Assembly: GCA_031763025.1 (NCBI GenBank)
Contig: JASSKH010000007.1
Location: 9,997,930-10,061,929 of the forward strand
DNA from: Macrocystis pyrifera
Taxonomy: Eukaryota; Sar; Phaeophyceae; Laminariales; Laminariaceae
Length of the DNA stretch: 64,000 nt
Direction of reading: 5' to 3'
Shown: positions 37,001-44,133 of the stretch, piece after piece
Layout of the letters: the number at the start of each line of letters is the position of its first letter
Numbering within the stretch: the stretch's first letter is position 1
Made by a program: the position numbers and the translations under genes
Notes under the pieces: generated by a model
The model's database searches: none
Told to the model about the DNA's origin: nothing
Seen by the model: only the letters and a program-made list of their open reading frames with translations

Positions 37001-38826
37001 CGCACCGTACACTCCAAAACGCAGATCACCACCCACTACTTTACGATTTTTTTAACACAGTCAGACGACGACGACGACCCCACCGATGACCTTCCGTTCA
37101 TCTACCTTCGACCCCCCGATTCCCCCTCCCAGATTCCCCTATTTATCCTTGCCCCCCCCCCCCCCCCACGCCAATATGGTCATACGACTACGGCCATGCG
37201 TGAGATCGAGTACATCTCTCATATCGAGTACACCCCCCCCCCACCCCTCTCCACCCTGCCTCTCCACCCCACTCCCCACCGCCCCTTCCCCCCCCCCCCC
37301 CCCCCCCCCCCCTTCCCCATATGTATTCGCCCCCATCCCCCCCCCCCCCCCCCCCCACCCCGCCCCCCCCCCCCCTCCCCCGGCCAACCCCCTTCACCCC
37401 CCTCCCCTCATTTCTCACCCATCCCCGCCCCCCTCTCCGAACGACAAAAAAATCGTGTGCCTTTTTTTAATTATTAAAGACGGAGGTTGAAATCATGGGC
37501 GGCCTGCAGGCCCTCGGGCGCAACCGTACCACGATCATCATCGCGCACCGCCTGTCCACGGTGAAGGACGCCGACAAGATTGTGGTCTTGGGGAATGGCA
37601 GGGTGGTCGAGGAAGGAAATCACACGCAGGTATGGCAGGGTATGGTAGGGAAGGGGGGGGGGACGGGTGAAGTGGAAAGGTAGCGGTGGCGGGGTGGGTG
37701 GGAGGGAGGGTGGGAGGGTGGGGGGAGGTAAGGCATGGTAGATCGTAGCGCAGCGCTTGTTCACGGTGGAGAGCGCCGACAAGGCGGTTCCTCTTGGACA
37801 ACGGCAGGGTGGTAGAGGAGGGGAATAGCGCAGAGGTAGGAGAGGGGAAGGGAGGGGAGGGGAGGGTGGAGTAGGGTGGGGTGGAATAGGGCAAGATAGA
37901 GTACATAGGATTAGGGTAGGGCACGGTAGGGTAGGGGGTAGGGTAGGGTAGGGTAGGGTAGGGTAGGGTGGGGTAGGGTAGGGCACGGGTGCGCTACAGC
38001 GGTACAGTAGAAAACTAATACTGCATTTCGCTCAGGATAATTATCATGAGCGGGAGGGGAGGGGGTAGGTGGGAGTGGCAGCCGAGGTCGAGGGGTGTCC
38101 AGATTGGGTCTACCCACCGTGCCTTGTCAAGTACCTCGTAGACTTTTTGTTTTCGTTACGAGGTACCGTTAGTTGTTTATTTGGATGATTTGCTTAGATC
38201 CTATCCCCCCTCCGGGATTTCTAGTGTGGACGCAAACGTTGTTTTGACCTGTCCCATGGCGATATTTCTGGACGACTGTGTATCGAACATCAGCCGTGGT
38301 TCAGTGCATACGAAACGTATGCACATTACCCTTTCCGCTACAGATGTACCTCGTACATCATTATCCCCCAAGGAGCTGCTCCACCAAATCGGTATGTGCC
38401 TGGTGGTGTTTCACTCCCATACGGACGAACGGCTGACACCATCCTCAGTGAATTATGTACAATATGCGTACAGTAGTATGAGTCTATTGCGTTGGTGGCC
38501 GATGTCGTGTTTTTTTTCATGTCATTGCCCTGGTATTCCGGGCCCGGTTTAATATTTTCTGACGCGTGCTTTGCTCGCTTTGTATGTCTGTTTGTTCGCC
38601 TCCTCCCCCTCTCCCTCCCTCCTTCCCTCCCTGCCCCCCCCCTCTTCCCTCCTCCCTCCTTGAACTCGATTCGTGTTTCGCGGCGCAGCTAATGTCCGAC
38701 CCCGAGGGTAGCTATTTCGGGTTGTGGCAAGCGCAACGCGCATGGGCGGCGGAGGCTCCACAGACTGATGGCATCGGGAACCACGTGGCCGGAGGTCGCT
38801 CTAGCACCGACGCCCCTCCACCCTAG
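8568..38826 (+). CDS. ATM1: Mitochondrial ABC half-transporter, ATM1/ABCB7 type (14 exons; 5' end incomplete)
   Basis: Exons: 8568-8942, 11547-11624, 13292-13480, 13958-14102, 15255-15320, 18529-18689, 19307-19511, 20393-20550, 23877-23996, 24499-24599, 28710-28914, 36446-36583, 37480-37629, 38689-38826. All junctions are GT-AG, the phases match, and the joined frame gives 742 codons plus stop. Exons 2-8 encode the membrane domain ([51 protein letters not shown]), which is diagnostic of the ATM1/ABCB7 family. Exons 9-14 encode the nucleotide-binding domain: Walker [10 protein letters not shown] (exon 10), Q-loop VVPQET (exon 11), signature ISGGEKQR, Walker B ILLCDE and D-loop SSLD (exon 12), and H-switch IAHRLST (exon 13). 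Family members act as dimers in the inner mitochondrial membrane and export a glutathione-linked sulfur compound for cytosolic Fe-S assembly. Walker B is followed by PTSSLD rather than the family's usual ATSSLD. Exon 1 carries Gln and Ser runs and has no in-frame ATG, so the true start and most of the transit peptide lie upstream. Confidence 0.93.
9125..9190 (-). ncRNA. tRNA-like segment, partial
   Basis: On the minus strand GAGCTTCAATCCCGG resembles a B box and T arm, with GCATCTAGTAAAAATCTCGT upstream. No complete cloverleaf. Confidence 0.25.
9795..9985. repeat. Diverged repeat, copy 1 of 2
   Basis: Shares GAGCTCTACCGACGT, TGTGCATAGCTGCGC-type and CTAGACTAAGGTC...CTGTTGTGG blocks, in order, with 12560-12775. 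Both copies lie in ATM1 introns 1 and 2. Confidence 0.55.
10346..11259. mobile_element. hAT-like non-autonomous element, copy 1 (interrupted by a MITE)
   Basis: Left end CAGGCTGTTTACTATGCGG and right end CCGCATAAGAAACAGCCCTA are inverted complements, followed inward by TTCGATTTCGAGCT and inverted AGCTCGAAATCTGAA. The interior matches 43092-43834 in the same order. A family-A MITE sits at 10953-11061. No clear target duplication. Confidence 0.7.
10953..11061. mobile_element. Palindromic MITE, family A, nested in a hAT-like element
   Basis: TA TTACGGAGGACCATAA ... TATGGCCCCCCGTAA TA. It interrupts a longer repeat (10346-11259) whose relative at 43092-43834 is continuous at the matching point, near 43643. 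Confidence 0.92.
12560..12775. repeat. Diverged repeat, copy 2 of 2
   Basis: GGGCTCTACCGACGT, GTGTATAGCTGCGCG and CTAGACTAGGTCAACTGTTG match copy 1. The chance 306-codon frame spanning 12262-13182 runs through this repeat and is not a gene. Confidence 0.55.
14723..14836 (-). mobile_element. Repeat family SC, minus-strand copy
   Basis: A run of G, then ACTAATTTTTTGCTTATCTT, AGTCATTTTGCCATTGATC and CACCGTTCCTACTCCTAATA. It lies in ATM1 intron 4. Confidence 0.65.
17766..17802. mobile_element. Fragment of MITE family A
   Basis: Only the right arm remains: TATTTGATCCTATTTACTAT followed by GGTCCCGCGAAATA. It lies in ATM1 intron 5. Confidence 0.6.
18290..18455. repeat. AGATCAT-rich dispersed repeat, inverted copy
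   Basis: CCCCTGGGTTGGGTCTGTAC matches the reverse complement of the 27490 and 23610 blocks, followed by GATGTAGATCATGATCTATC. In ATM1 intron 5, ending near exon 6. Confidence 0.55.
19680..19897 (-). mobile_element. Repeat family SB, minus-strand copy
   Basis: A G run (19680-19690), then GTACTCATGCCATGCATGGC, CGTAGTCGTATGACC, CCCTACAATGTCGGGACGG and inverted TTGGTGCAAGC. This is the reverse complement of the SB 3' part, inside ATM1 intron 7. Confidence 0.68.
21319..21633 (+). mobile_element. Repeat family SB, 3' part with a 43-C tail
   Basis: GCTGTCTCTGGAAGTGGCCA through ATGACTACGGCCATGCACGA, AATGAGAGTA and then 43 C (21591-21633). A further partial copy follows at about 21667-21767. Confidence 0.72.
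21800..22361 (+). mobile_element. Full unit of poly(C)-ended interspersed repeat (family SB)
   Basis: About 560 bases from GAGTTGGGTTGGCGTCG through GCTGTCTCTGGAAGTGGCC, TGGTGCAAGCAATTTCTGCC, CCGTCCCGGCATTGTAGGG and CGACTACGGCCATGCATGAG to a run of 30 C (22332-22361). Contains a 34-35-base T run at about 21881-21915. The same unit repeats at 22465-22990. No coding frame. Confidence 0.75.
22362..22430 (+). mobile_element. Repeat family SC fragment
   Basis: GAAAGGGATCTGGGATCATT, GGTCAAATGACTAAGGCAAG, CAAAAAATGAGTAC and a C run, sitting between the two full SB units. Confidence 0.65.
22465..22990 (+). mobile_element. Second full unit of repeat family SB
   Basis: Matches 21800-22361 from GATTGGGTTGGCGTCGATTGG through GCAGTTACATAGTTAACACG and the shared 3' part to a C run at 22979-22990. 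Only a short family-SC fragment (22362-22430) and a TACCTGG-rich bridge separate the two units. Confidence 0.75.
23060..23477 (+). mobile_element. Repeat family SB, one copy plus a partial copy
   Basis: Copy 1 (about 23065-23317) runs from CGCTGTCATCCGTCCATATC to a C run; copy 2 (23324-23477) starts at ACCTCACGGCGCTTCGCGC and ends in 22 C (23456-23477). They lie in ATM1 intron 8. Confidence 0.68.
24499..24599 (+). CDS. ATM1: ATM1 exon 10, Walker A
   Basis: This 101-base exon carries the P-loop ([13 protein letters not shown]) and ends in phase 2 (GG then AG, completed by C of the next exon to give Ser). It is preceded by a run of 12 or more G and a T-rich stretch, and the next intron starts GTGAGC. 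The exon boundary is set by homology to ABCB7 (PAGKKVAIVG). Confidence 0.93.
25136..25860. repeat. Palindrome-rich AGTACT array, copy 1
   Basis: Dense, irregular short palindromes of the AGTACTCGCAGTAC type, with variants such as GAGTACTGAGGGTATT. Contains a block near 25435-25480 that is the reverse complement of 52645-52700. In ATM1 intron 10. Confidence 0.7.
26990..27200 (+). repeat. Dispersed repeat, copy 1 (inverted partner at 49070-49265)
   Basis: GTACGTACGAAAGAAGGCCT, CCACTCCCGCCGCAAAAAAA, AACTTTGAGCGCCCGCCACG, CGCTCCAGAGTGCACGG are found reverse-complemented near 49080-49245. A shorter relative of the central part lies at about 53860-53950. Confidence 0.65.
27375..27625. repeat. AGATCAT-rich dispersed repeat
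   Basis: TAGATAGATCATGATGTAGATCA-type palindromes with GATCCAACCCAGGAAACCTG. Related copies lie at 18290-18455 (inverted), 23510-23770 and 42605-42690, all between exons. Confidence 0.6.
29187..29276. mobile_element. Palindromic MITE, family B, with TA target duplication
   Basis: CCACTCTGTCCCTATATATA at the left; inverted TTTAGGGACATACCGTAGTGG-type sequence at the right (GGACATACCGTAGTGG). TA flanks both sides (29185-29186 and 29277-29278). A 90-bp non-coding palindrome with mariner-like target choice. Confidence 0.7.
29288..29742. repeat. Tandem repeat, about 61-bp period, roughly 7.5 copies
   Basis: Units read GGCGGTCAGTCAAGGGCGTC, then ..CCTCTTTTGGCCTTAA, TATACTATTTT and AGTGTAGG. Starts are near 29294, 29355, 29416, 29477, 29535, 29597, 29658 and 29721. 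Single related pieces occur near 6325-6395 and 11365-11405. Confidence 0.85.
30202..30311. mobile_element. Palindromic MITE, family A
   Basis: TATTGCGGGGGACCATAGT at the left and TATGGTCCCCCGTAATA at the right, with the family's ACACACAAAAACCTATATA interior. It lies in ATM1 intron 11. Confidence 0.87.
30539..30596. mobile_element. Half copy of MITE family A
   Basis: Left arm only: TATTACGGGGTGCCATAGT, then AATAGGACCAAATGTTGTTA and AAAAATAGGTAAATA. The right arm is missing. Confidence 0.7.
30937..33630 (-). pseudogene. Decayed zinc-finger-like coding sequence, antisense in ATM1 intron 11
   Basis: Two coding-like blocks on the minus strand. Block 1 (about 33630 down to 33252) reads a CDQC...CKDLTC motif, then a one-base frame change and [18 protein letters not shown], ending at a GTGAGT donor. 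Block 2 (31314 down to about 31140) starts after a CAG acceptor with [17 protein letters not shown]...HFAC, then another frame change to [21 protein letters not shown]. Paired Cys-x2-Cys and His-x2-Cys suggest zinc binding. The two shifts and an imperfect phase between blocks suggest a pseudogene or sequence errors. I do not recognise the family. A 42-base G run lies in the putative intron. Confidence 0.35.
31430..33000. repeat. Higher-order tandem array with CAG runs
   Basis: Recurrent modules: GAAATATGTACACACACAAG ... ATGATGTACGGCAACAACGC then AGCAGCGCCACAA (31514-31609 and 31610-31716), a CAG-rich module ending GGAAGAAAAAAAGTATGTAC (near 31860, 32160 and 32715), and a 113-base direct repeat (about 32336-32449 and 32450-32558) with AAAAGGAACCATTTTGGGTA. 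No gene is assigned. Confidence 0.8.
33695..33835. repeat. Minisatellite, about 44-bp unit
   Basis: Three or so copies of GGAAGAAAGGTTGTTTGGCT, GTTCGGCTGTTTCAAAGAA in ATM1 intron 11, upstream (on the minus strand) of the zinc-finger-like block. Confidence 0.7.
33899..33959. mobile_element. Half copy of MITE family A
   Basis: Right arm only: TATATAGGTTTTTGTGTGTA, CCGTAGGTCCTATTTACTAT, GGACCCCCGTAATAC. It lies in ATM1 intron 11. Confidence 0.7.
34047..34088. repeat. CTG trinucleotide run
   Basis: About 14 uninterrupted CTG units in ATM1 intron 11. Confidence 0.9.
34200..36445. other. 3' part of ATM1 intron 11, no gene recognised
   Basis: A-rich and T-rich tracts (34790-34920, 36300-36330) and a 153-codon frame at 34947-35408 with no recognised domain. 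It may be a remnant of a mobile element, but I cannot support that. Confidence 0.4.
36446..36583 (+). CDS. ATM1: ATM1 exon 12, ABC signature and Walker B
   Basis: Forty-six codons, phase 0 at both ends. They begin [10 protein letters not shown], contain the signature [15 protein letters not shown] and Walker B plus D-loop [12 protein letters not shown]. The exon sits after a 7.5-kb intron, with a T-rich stretch just upstream of its AG. Confidence 0.94.
37155..37250 (+). mobile_element. Repeat family SB fragment
   Basis: AATATGGTCATACGACTACG then GCCATGCGTGAGATCGAGTA, CATCTCTCATATCGAGTACA and a C run: the SB terminus with the GATCGAGTACATCTCTC extension also seen near 22310, 41720 and 48360. 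Confidence 0.6.
37855..37985. repeat. TAGGG-type array
   Basis: Irregular GGGTAGGGTAGGG units, most regular at about 37920-37983, in ATM1 intron 13. It is G-quadruplex-prone. The unit is five bases (TAGGG), not the six- or seven-base telomere units of plants and algae. Confidence 0.8.
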
Positions 38827-39676
38827 GATGACAAACTGCTTTTTCAGTTATTTTTCCTACCAGATGCTAAAACGTTTACTGGTGGTCCAGTCCAGTACGC
38901 TTTTTTCTCCTGAATGGCCGCCGCATTTTTATTGCGGCCGCTCTCTTGTATGATTCGCGCGTGGGTGCGTGAATTTACTCGTCCAGTACGCTTACTCCTA
39001 AGCAGTCACCTTTTTTTTTTGGCGTTCTCTGTACGATTGCGCGCGTGCGTTCGTGAATAATCCCCGTTCGTAGTACGTGCAATGCCTGGTAGGTTGGTAG
39101 TAAAACTACCCGATTTAGAGAAAGTGTGGGAGTGCTATCGAAGGGCCGCGGTTATCGTAGGAGTATTTTTTTTTCAGAATTTTTCCTATTTTTGGAAATT
39201 TGTATCAAGATACGGAGGCGTTCTGTCACGATTTGTGGAATTTAAAAGAGGGAAAAATAACAAAGAAAGTAATGTTTCGCATATTAGTAGTTGGAAGAGA
39301 AAACCGGGAAAATCTGGAAGATTTGAAAAAATGCGCGGAAAAAAATCTCGAGGAAATTCTGGAAAAAAAAGCTCTCCGATGATGAAGGCACCAAGTACGT
39401 TAGGTGTCATGACGTTTGGCTGCTTTTGTTTGATAGCGTGCAAGGAAATCCTATTGAAATGAACTTCTACTGTTGGCCTTTTTCTTCTTTAAGCGTGCGT
39501 CCACTTTTACCTACTCCGAACCCAACACAAGAAGAGTACAATAGTGTTTTTTTGTAAACCCTCTTGTATTAAATCGAAACCGCATACAGACGAGAAATAA
39601 ACGTGTTTTGGGCGTTTCTCGTTTCGTATGCGTGGAATGGGTACATGAGCTGGCTCGAACTCAGATCCCAGTTGAC

Positions 39677-39790
39677 TGGGGGGGGGGGGGGGGGGGGGGG
39701 GGGTACTCATTTTTGTTGCTTGCCTTAGTCATTTGACCATTGAACGCTCATCCCTTTCGAGACGGAGCACCGTTGTTGGGGGGAGTGTAC
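39677..39790 (-). mobile_element. Repeat family SC, minus-strand copy with a 27-G run
   Basis: 27 G (39677-39703), TACTCATTTTTGTTGCTTGC, CTTAGTCATTTGACCATTGA and GACGGAGCACCGTTG. Intergenic, after ATM1. Confidence 0.68.
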
Positions 39791-40886
39791 TCTTGTACTG
39801 AGGGGAGGGGGGAGGGGGGTAGGAGGGGGTGGTGTTCGGGACAAGTAGGTGTACGTACGTGAAACGGTTGTTTTGCGGCGCAACCACCCGGATGGCGTCG
39901 GCGTGGTTCTGCTGAATTTTGACAGTGCAAATAATTAACTTGGTTTGTGTTTCTGCTGAACTGCAGACCCAAGGGCATTGTGGCCTCTGCTTTCGCTTGG
40001 TTAATGTCGAGGTTGGGCGGTCGTATTAATACGAACGACGCGACATACGAGTAGAAATGGTTGGATATCGGAGCGAATATCGATTTCCGATCCGATCCGG
40101 GCCTGAATAAAAATGATACCCGATGTCCAAACCCATAATCAACCCGATATCGTATCATATCATACTGCTGCCTGTAGAGCAGAGCCGACGATGTGCGGCG
40201 CTGCTCTGCTGTTCCATAGGTGTACTTGCCTTGCTGCGTGCGTCTATGGCAGTCGTGGCTGTGGTGGTCGGTATGAGGGGTAAGTTCGGCGTTCGGTTGA
40301 GAAACCGCCAATCCGAACTGAATTACGTGACAAACCCACCCACTGTAATCTTGGTTCCCCCGATAAACAAACCCGTTATTAGTAGTTTTCTCGTTGACAA
40401 AATCGGGCAAAATCGCGAAACCATCGTCTTTTTTTTTTTTTCGTTTCCCCTCCATATTTTTTCCTTTTTCTCGGGGGGATTGTTTTTGAGGTGGCACATT
40501 GCATATGCGTGCGTCCCCGCGCCCAAGCCGAACATGCGTGCGATACGTCATACGTTCTGTCACACCCGACGTGGTGGGTGTAGTGGGTGGTGGGGCCTGG
40601 GCCAAGGACCTGGGCTAAGGGCCTGGGCCTCTAGATATGAGCAACCAAGTTTCCCAATTTCCTGGGATTTTCCTTGTGTTCAAGTTTCAAGCGTAGTGTT
40701 ACTGCCTTGTCCCCGGGATTGGGGGGGGCGGGGGGGTGTATCCGTTCCATGGGGGCGCAGCTCGCCTACTGGTGGATCGTCTTGCGCTGCTGCTCCGTCA
40801 CTAAAAAACACGATCCTAACGATATACTTTGCAGATGAAAGCACCCCCCGCTCTACTTGTCGCAAGAGAAGCTACGACATATCACG

Positions 40887-41006
<120 letters not shown>

Positions 41007-41302
41007 CCTCCTATTACAAACTGTTATTGCTTTTTTTTTAGGGTGGTAGGATGTTTGCGGATTGCAGTGTTTTGCTGCTAAGAAGCATTTTCTGGTGGAA
41101 TCAAGGTACGGGCGTACCAGACCCATCCCCTAGCTCTGACCTCAAAACGGGCCCCAAAACGGACCAGAGGAGGACCCGAAACGCGGCTATGCTGTTTTCG
41201 CATCTACTGTAGTAAGAAACGGGCGAGAAGCGCGGCTACGCCGCTGTCGCATCTGGCAAGAATTGCGAGAACCTTCCGAAGTGCCGACCACCGTTGATTC
41301 CA

Positions 41303-41755
41303 AAGTGCGACTCGCCGAACAACTCAAGGCGCTTCGTGCTTGATGCAAGTAATGTCTGCTGTCTGGTCGGTTGAAAACCCGATGCGCACCGTCCCGGCGT
41401 TGGAGGAATACAAGGGTTTATGGTCGTACGAATACGGCCATGCATGACATATGATTATAGCCATGCCCCCCCCGGCTCCCCCGGAGGCCGATTGCTCGAT
41501 ACTGTCGAGAACGTCGACTGCGGCAATGCTCTGCTGTCGAATTCCCCCCTCTTCCCCTACCTTCGCTCTATCCCCTGCCCTCGCGTTGGCTATAGCTGGT
41601 TGCAGTAATTACCCCCCCCCCCCCCCCGATGTCTGCCTGGTCGGTGAAAACCCGACATGCTCCGTCCCGGCATTGTAGGGATGCGAGGGTCTACGGTCAT
41701 ACGACTACGGCCATGCATGAGATCGAGTACATCTCTCCTATCGTGTGCACCCCCC
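41303..41755 (+). mobile_element. Repeat family SB, two partial copies
   Basis: Copy at 41303-41475 (GCGACTCGCCGAACAACTC to CATGCCCCCCCC) and copy at about 41630-41755 (GTCTGCCTGGTCGGTGAAAA to a C run). Both are in the intergenic region after ATM1. Confidence 0.65.
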
Positions 41756-42219
41756 CACACACGCACACATATGGTCATCCGCCCACGGCTATGCTTGACA
41801 ATGAGTATTCTTCCCAGAGAAAAACAAGCTGCGCACCATCATGCATCGCGACATGAACGTGAAATGCTCACATACCATGCGTATAACGCAACGATCGTAC
41901 TTCATGCGGCACCTCTCGCATGGAGCATCTCCTCTTTCTCTTCCTGCTTGCCTGCTGCTGCTGCTTCAGATACAAAAACACCAGCGATGGGACACGCACG
42001 ACTCGTATTCAAGCTCCCGGCGTCGCATTTCAAACTATCCGCACCGCGGACAGATCATACCATAAGTTCCTACTTCGCCACCTAATTTTTGTCAGGGCGG
42101 CTAGATTCCTGATCTGTGTGATCTAGTTCGTGTTGCCGTGTGAGAGGCAAACATCCTGTATGATCAAACAGCAGTAGGACGGACGGGCATGCTTCCTGCT
42201 GGGTTCGATCTGTGCTCCG

Positions 42220-42302
42220 CCCAGGTGGTCTAATGGTTACCCTCGAATGCTGCTGCTGCTATTAACAGCGTTGATTTCGTGGGTTCGAATCCCACACCGT
42301 GA
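42220..42302 (+). ncRNA. tRNA-like segment with intact T arm
   Basis: GGTGGTCTAATGGTTACC resembles a D arm and A box. TGCTG CTATTAA CAGCG can fold as an anticodon arm (loop centre ATT). GTGGG TTCGAAT CCCAC is a perfect T arm. No acceptor stem pairs with the ACCGTGA that follows, and extra bases separate the arms: a tRNA pseudogene or SINE head, with an A-rich tail near 42340. Confidence 0.4.
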
Positions 42303-43091
42303 TGGGCTTGCGAAATTATTTCCATAAATGCAAGAAGAAAAAAAAAAGAACGTAAGTGCTGAGAGCGCGTACCGTGGGTAGAGGCACACTTCGACGCGAG
42401 TCGGCCAGGGAAGAATGGGCTAAAGTCTCCTCGTGATGAAAACGAAGGCACGGACCGTAGGGCGGGGAGGGGAGGGGGGAGGTGAGCCTGCTATATATGT
42501 GACCCCGGATCTGAGTCACGACTTATGAATAGGAGGGAGAGAGAGAAAAGAAGGGGGCGAAATATGATGAATGGGAAGAGAAGAAATACATACAGACCCT
42601 GCACGGCACCTCATAACGGCAGGTTAGGATCTACCTGGTAGATGATCTAGTAGACGATATATCTGTAGATGATCCATCAGCAGATGAGCTATCTGCCCGA
42701 CGTGCGAAAGCTTCCATTAGATGTTCCAACACGTTTAAAAAAAAAAAACTCGATACGTAGCTTAATTTTTCCATAATTTCGTGCACAACCCGCTTCCGCG
42801 TACGGGTGTATCGTGCCAGTAGATGCCCGAAGAGAGCAGAGCGCGACTATTAATAGAGAACGAACGAATGAACGAGCCCCACAAAGTAGGCAACAGTCCA
42901 CCCATTCACACAACTCACGGGACATTTTACAAACGTCCACCTAACACCGATGTAATGAGACGAGAGGCCCAGCACCTACCTCGACACACGCAGAGTTGCT
43001 CATCGGGTTTTCACCGAGCAACCAGACGATCATCATACGCCGCAACAACCGTCCACCCTAAACAACCACCAGGTAATAACAAAATACGGAA

Positions 43092-43834
43092 TTGGGCTGT
43101 TTCCTGTGCGGTTCGATTTCGAGCTTCAGATTTAACTTTTTCAATCCCAAAAATGAAAGCATTGCAAAATCCGACCCGATTTTTTCGATTTGAGAACCCG
43201 ATGGCCCAAGCCGTCAGACTTTGGCCCAAAATCCGAAAATTTGGGACGTCAGATTTCGGCCTAAAATCCGACGACTTGAGTCATCAGATTTTCGAATCGA
43301 AAAATGGCATGGTCTATATATTCAAGATGTTATCCACGACAGCAAAAGCAGCAGCAGAACGATCGATGAGTTGGATGGTGACACAGCCGTACAGCGATGT
43401 TGCTTCGCGCCCGACGCACAGTAGTAAGGGCGGCGTGTCTCTCCGTGGACAGGCTACAGTCGGTTGGCGCGCACCCCTCCGCGGATACGTACTCGTAGAC
43501 TGCAACAGCAGCGGCGGCAGTCAGTCACATGGCCAAATATAAAATACCAACACAGGTTTACTCTAGCGCACTCGGCACGTCTCTGCGCTGCCAGACCAGA
43601 TGCAGTCAGCGTGGGCTCGGACGCTTGGGTCCTACGCAATCTCGGCGCGTCTCTCCGCGCCGTCAGACCACAACAGCAGTCGTGGTGTCTGGGCGTTTGC
43701 TCGAAATCTCTGCACTAAAATCCGTTTTTTTTTTTTTCCGCGGAGGAAGACTGGTTCGATTTGCGAACGTCACAGCTGAAAATATTATCGGGTCAAAATC
43801 TAAAGCTCAAATCTGAACCGCGCAGGAAACAGCC
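43092..43834. mobile_element. hAT-like non-autonomous element, copy 2
   Basis: Left end GGGCTGTTTCCTGTGCGGTT and right end AACCGCGCAGGAAACAGCC are inverted complements. Shared interior blocks with copy 1 include CCACGACAGCAAAAGCAGCA followed by GCAGAACGATCGATGAGTT, and GGACGCTTGGGTCCTACGC. The chance reading frame through it (42823-43542) is not treated as a gene. Confidence 0.7.
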
Positions 43835-43926
43835 TTCACTGCTGTGATGCGCCCCAGATTAAAAAAAAAAAAAATGCCGGCGCGAGCGAGTCTACTCCTC
43901 TCTTCTCTGCATCTCTCTCTCTTCTC

Positions 43927-43973
<47 letters not shown>

Positions 43974-44133
43974 TCGTCGCTTCTATTACGAGTACAGCAT
44001 GTCCACACGCTTCTACTACGCACGCGAGCTTCGACGAAGCTGCAGCCACCGCAACGCAAAGGGCGATTACACGGGGCGCCACGCTCTCGGGGGAGCGACA
44101 GACAGACACACAAAATGCGTACGCCCTCCATGA

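Noticed and set aside
42220..42302. A functional tRNA gene
   Set aside because: The T arm and an anticodon-like arm are good, but no 7-bp acceptor stem can be formed and arm spacing is wrong.
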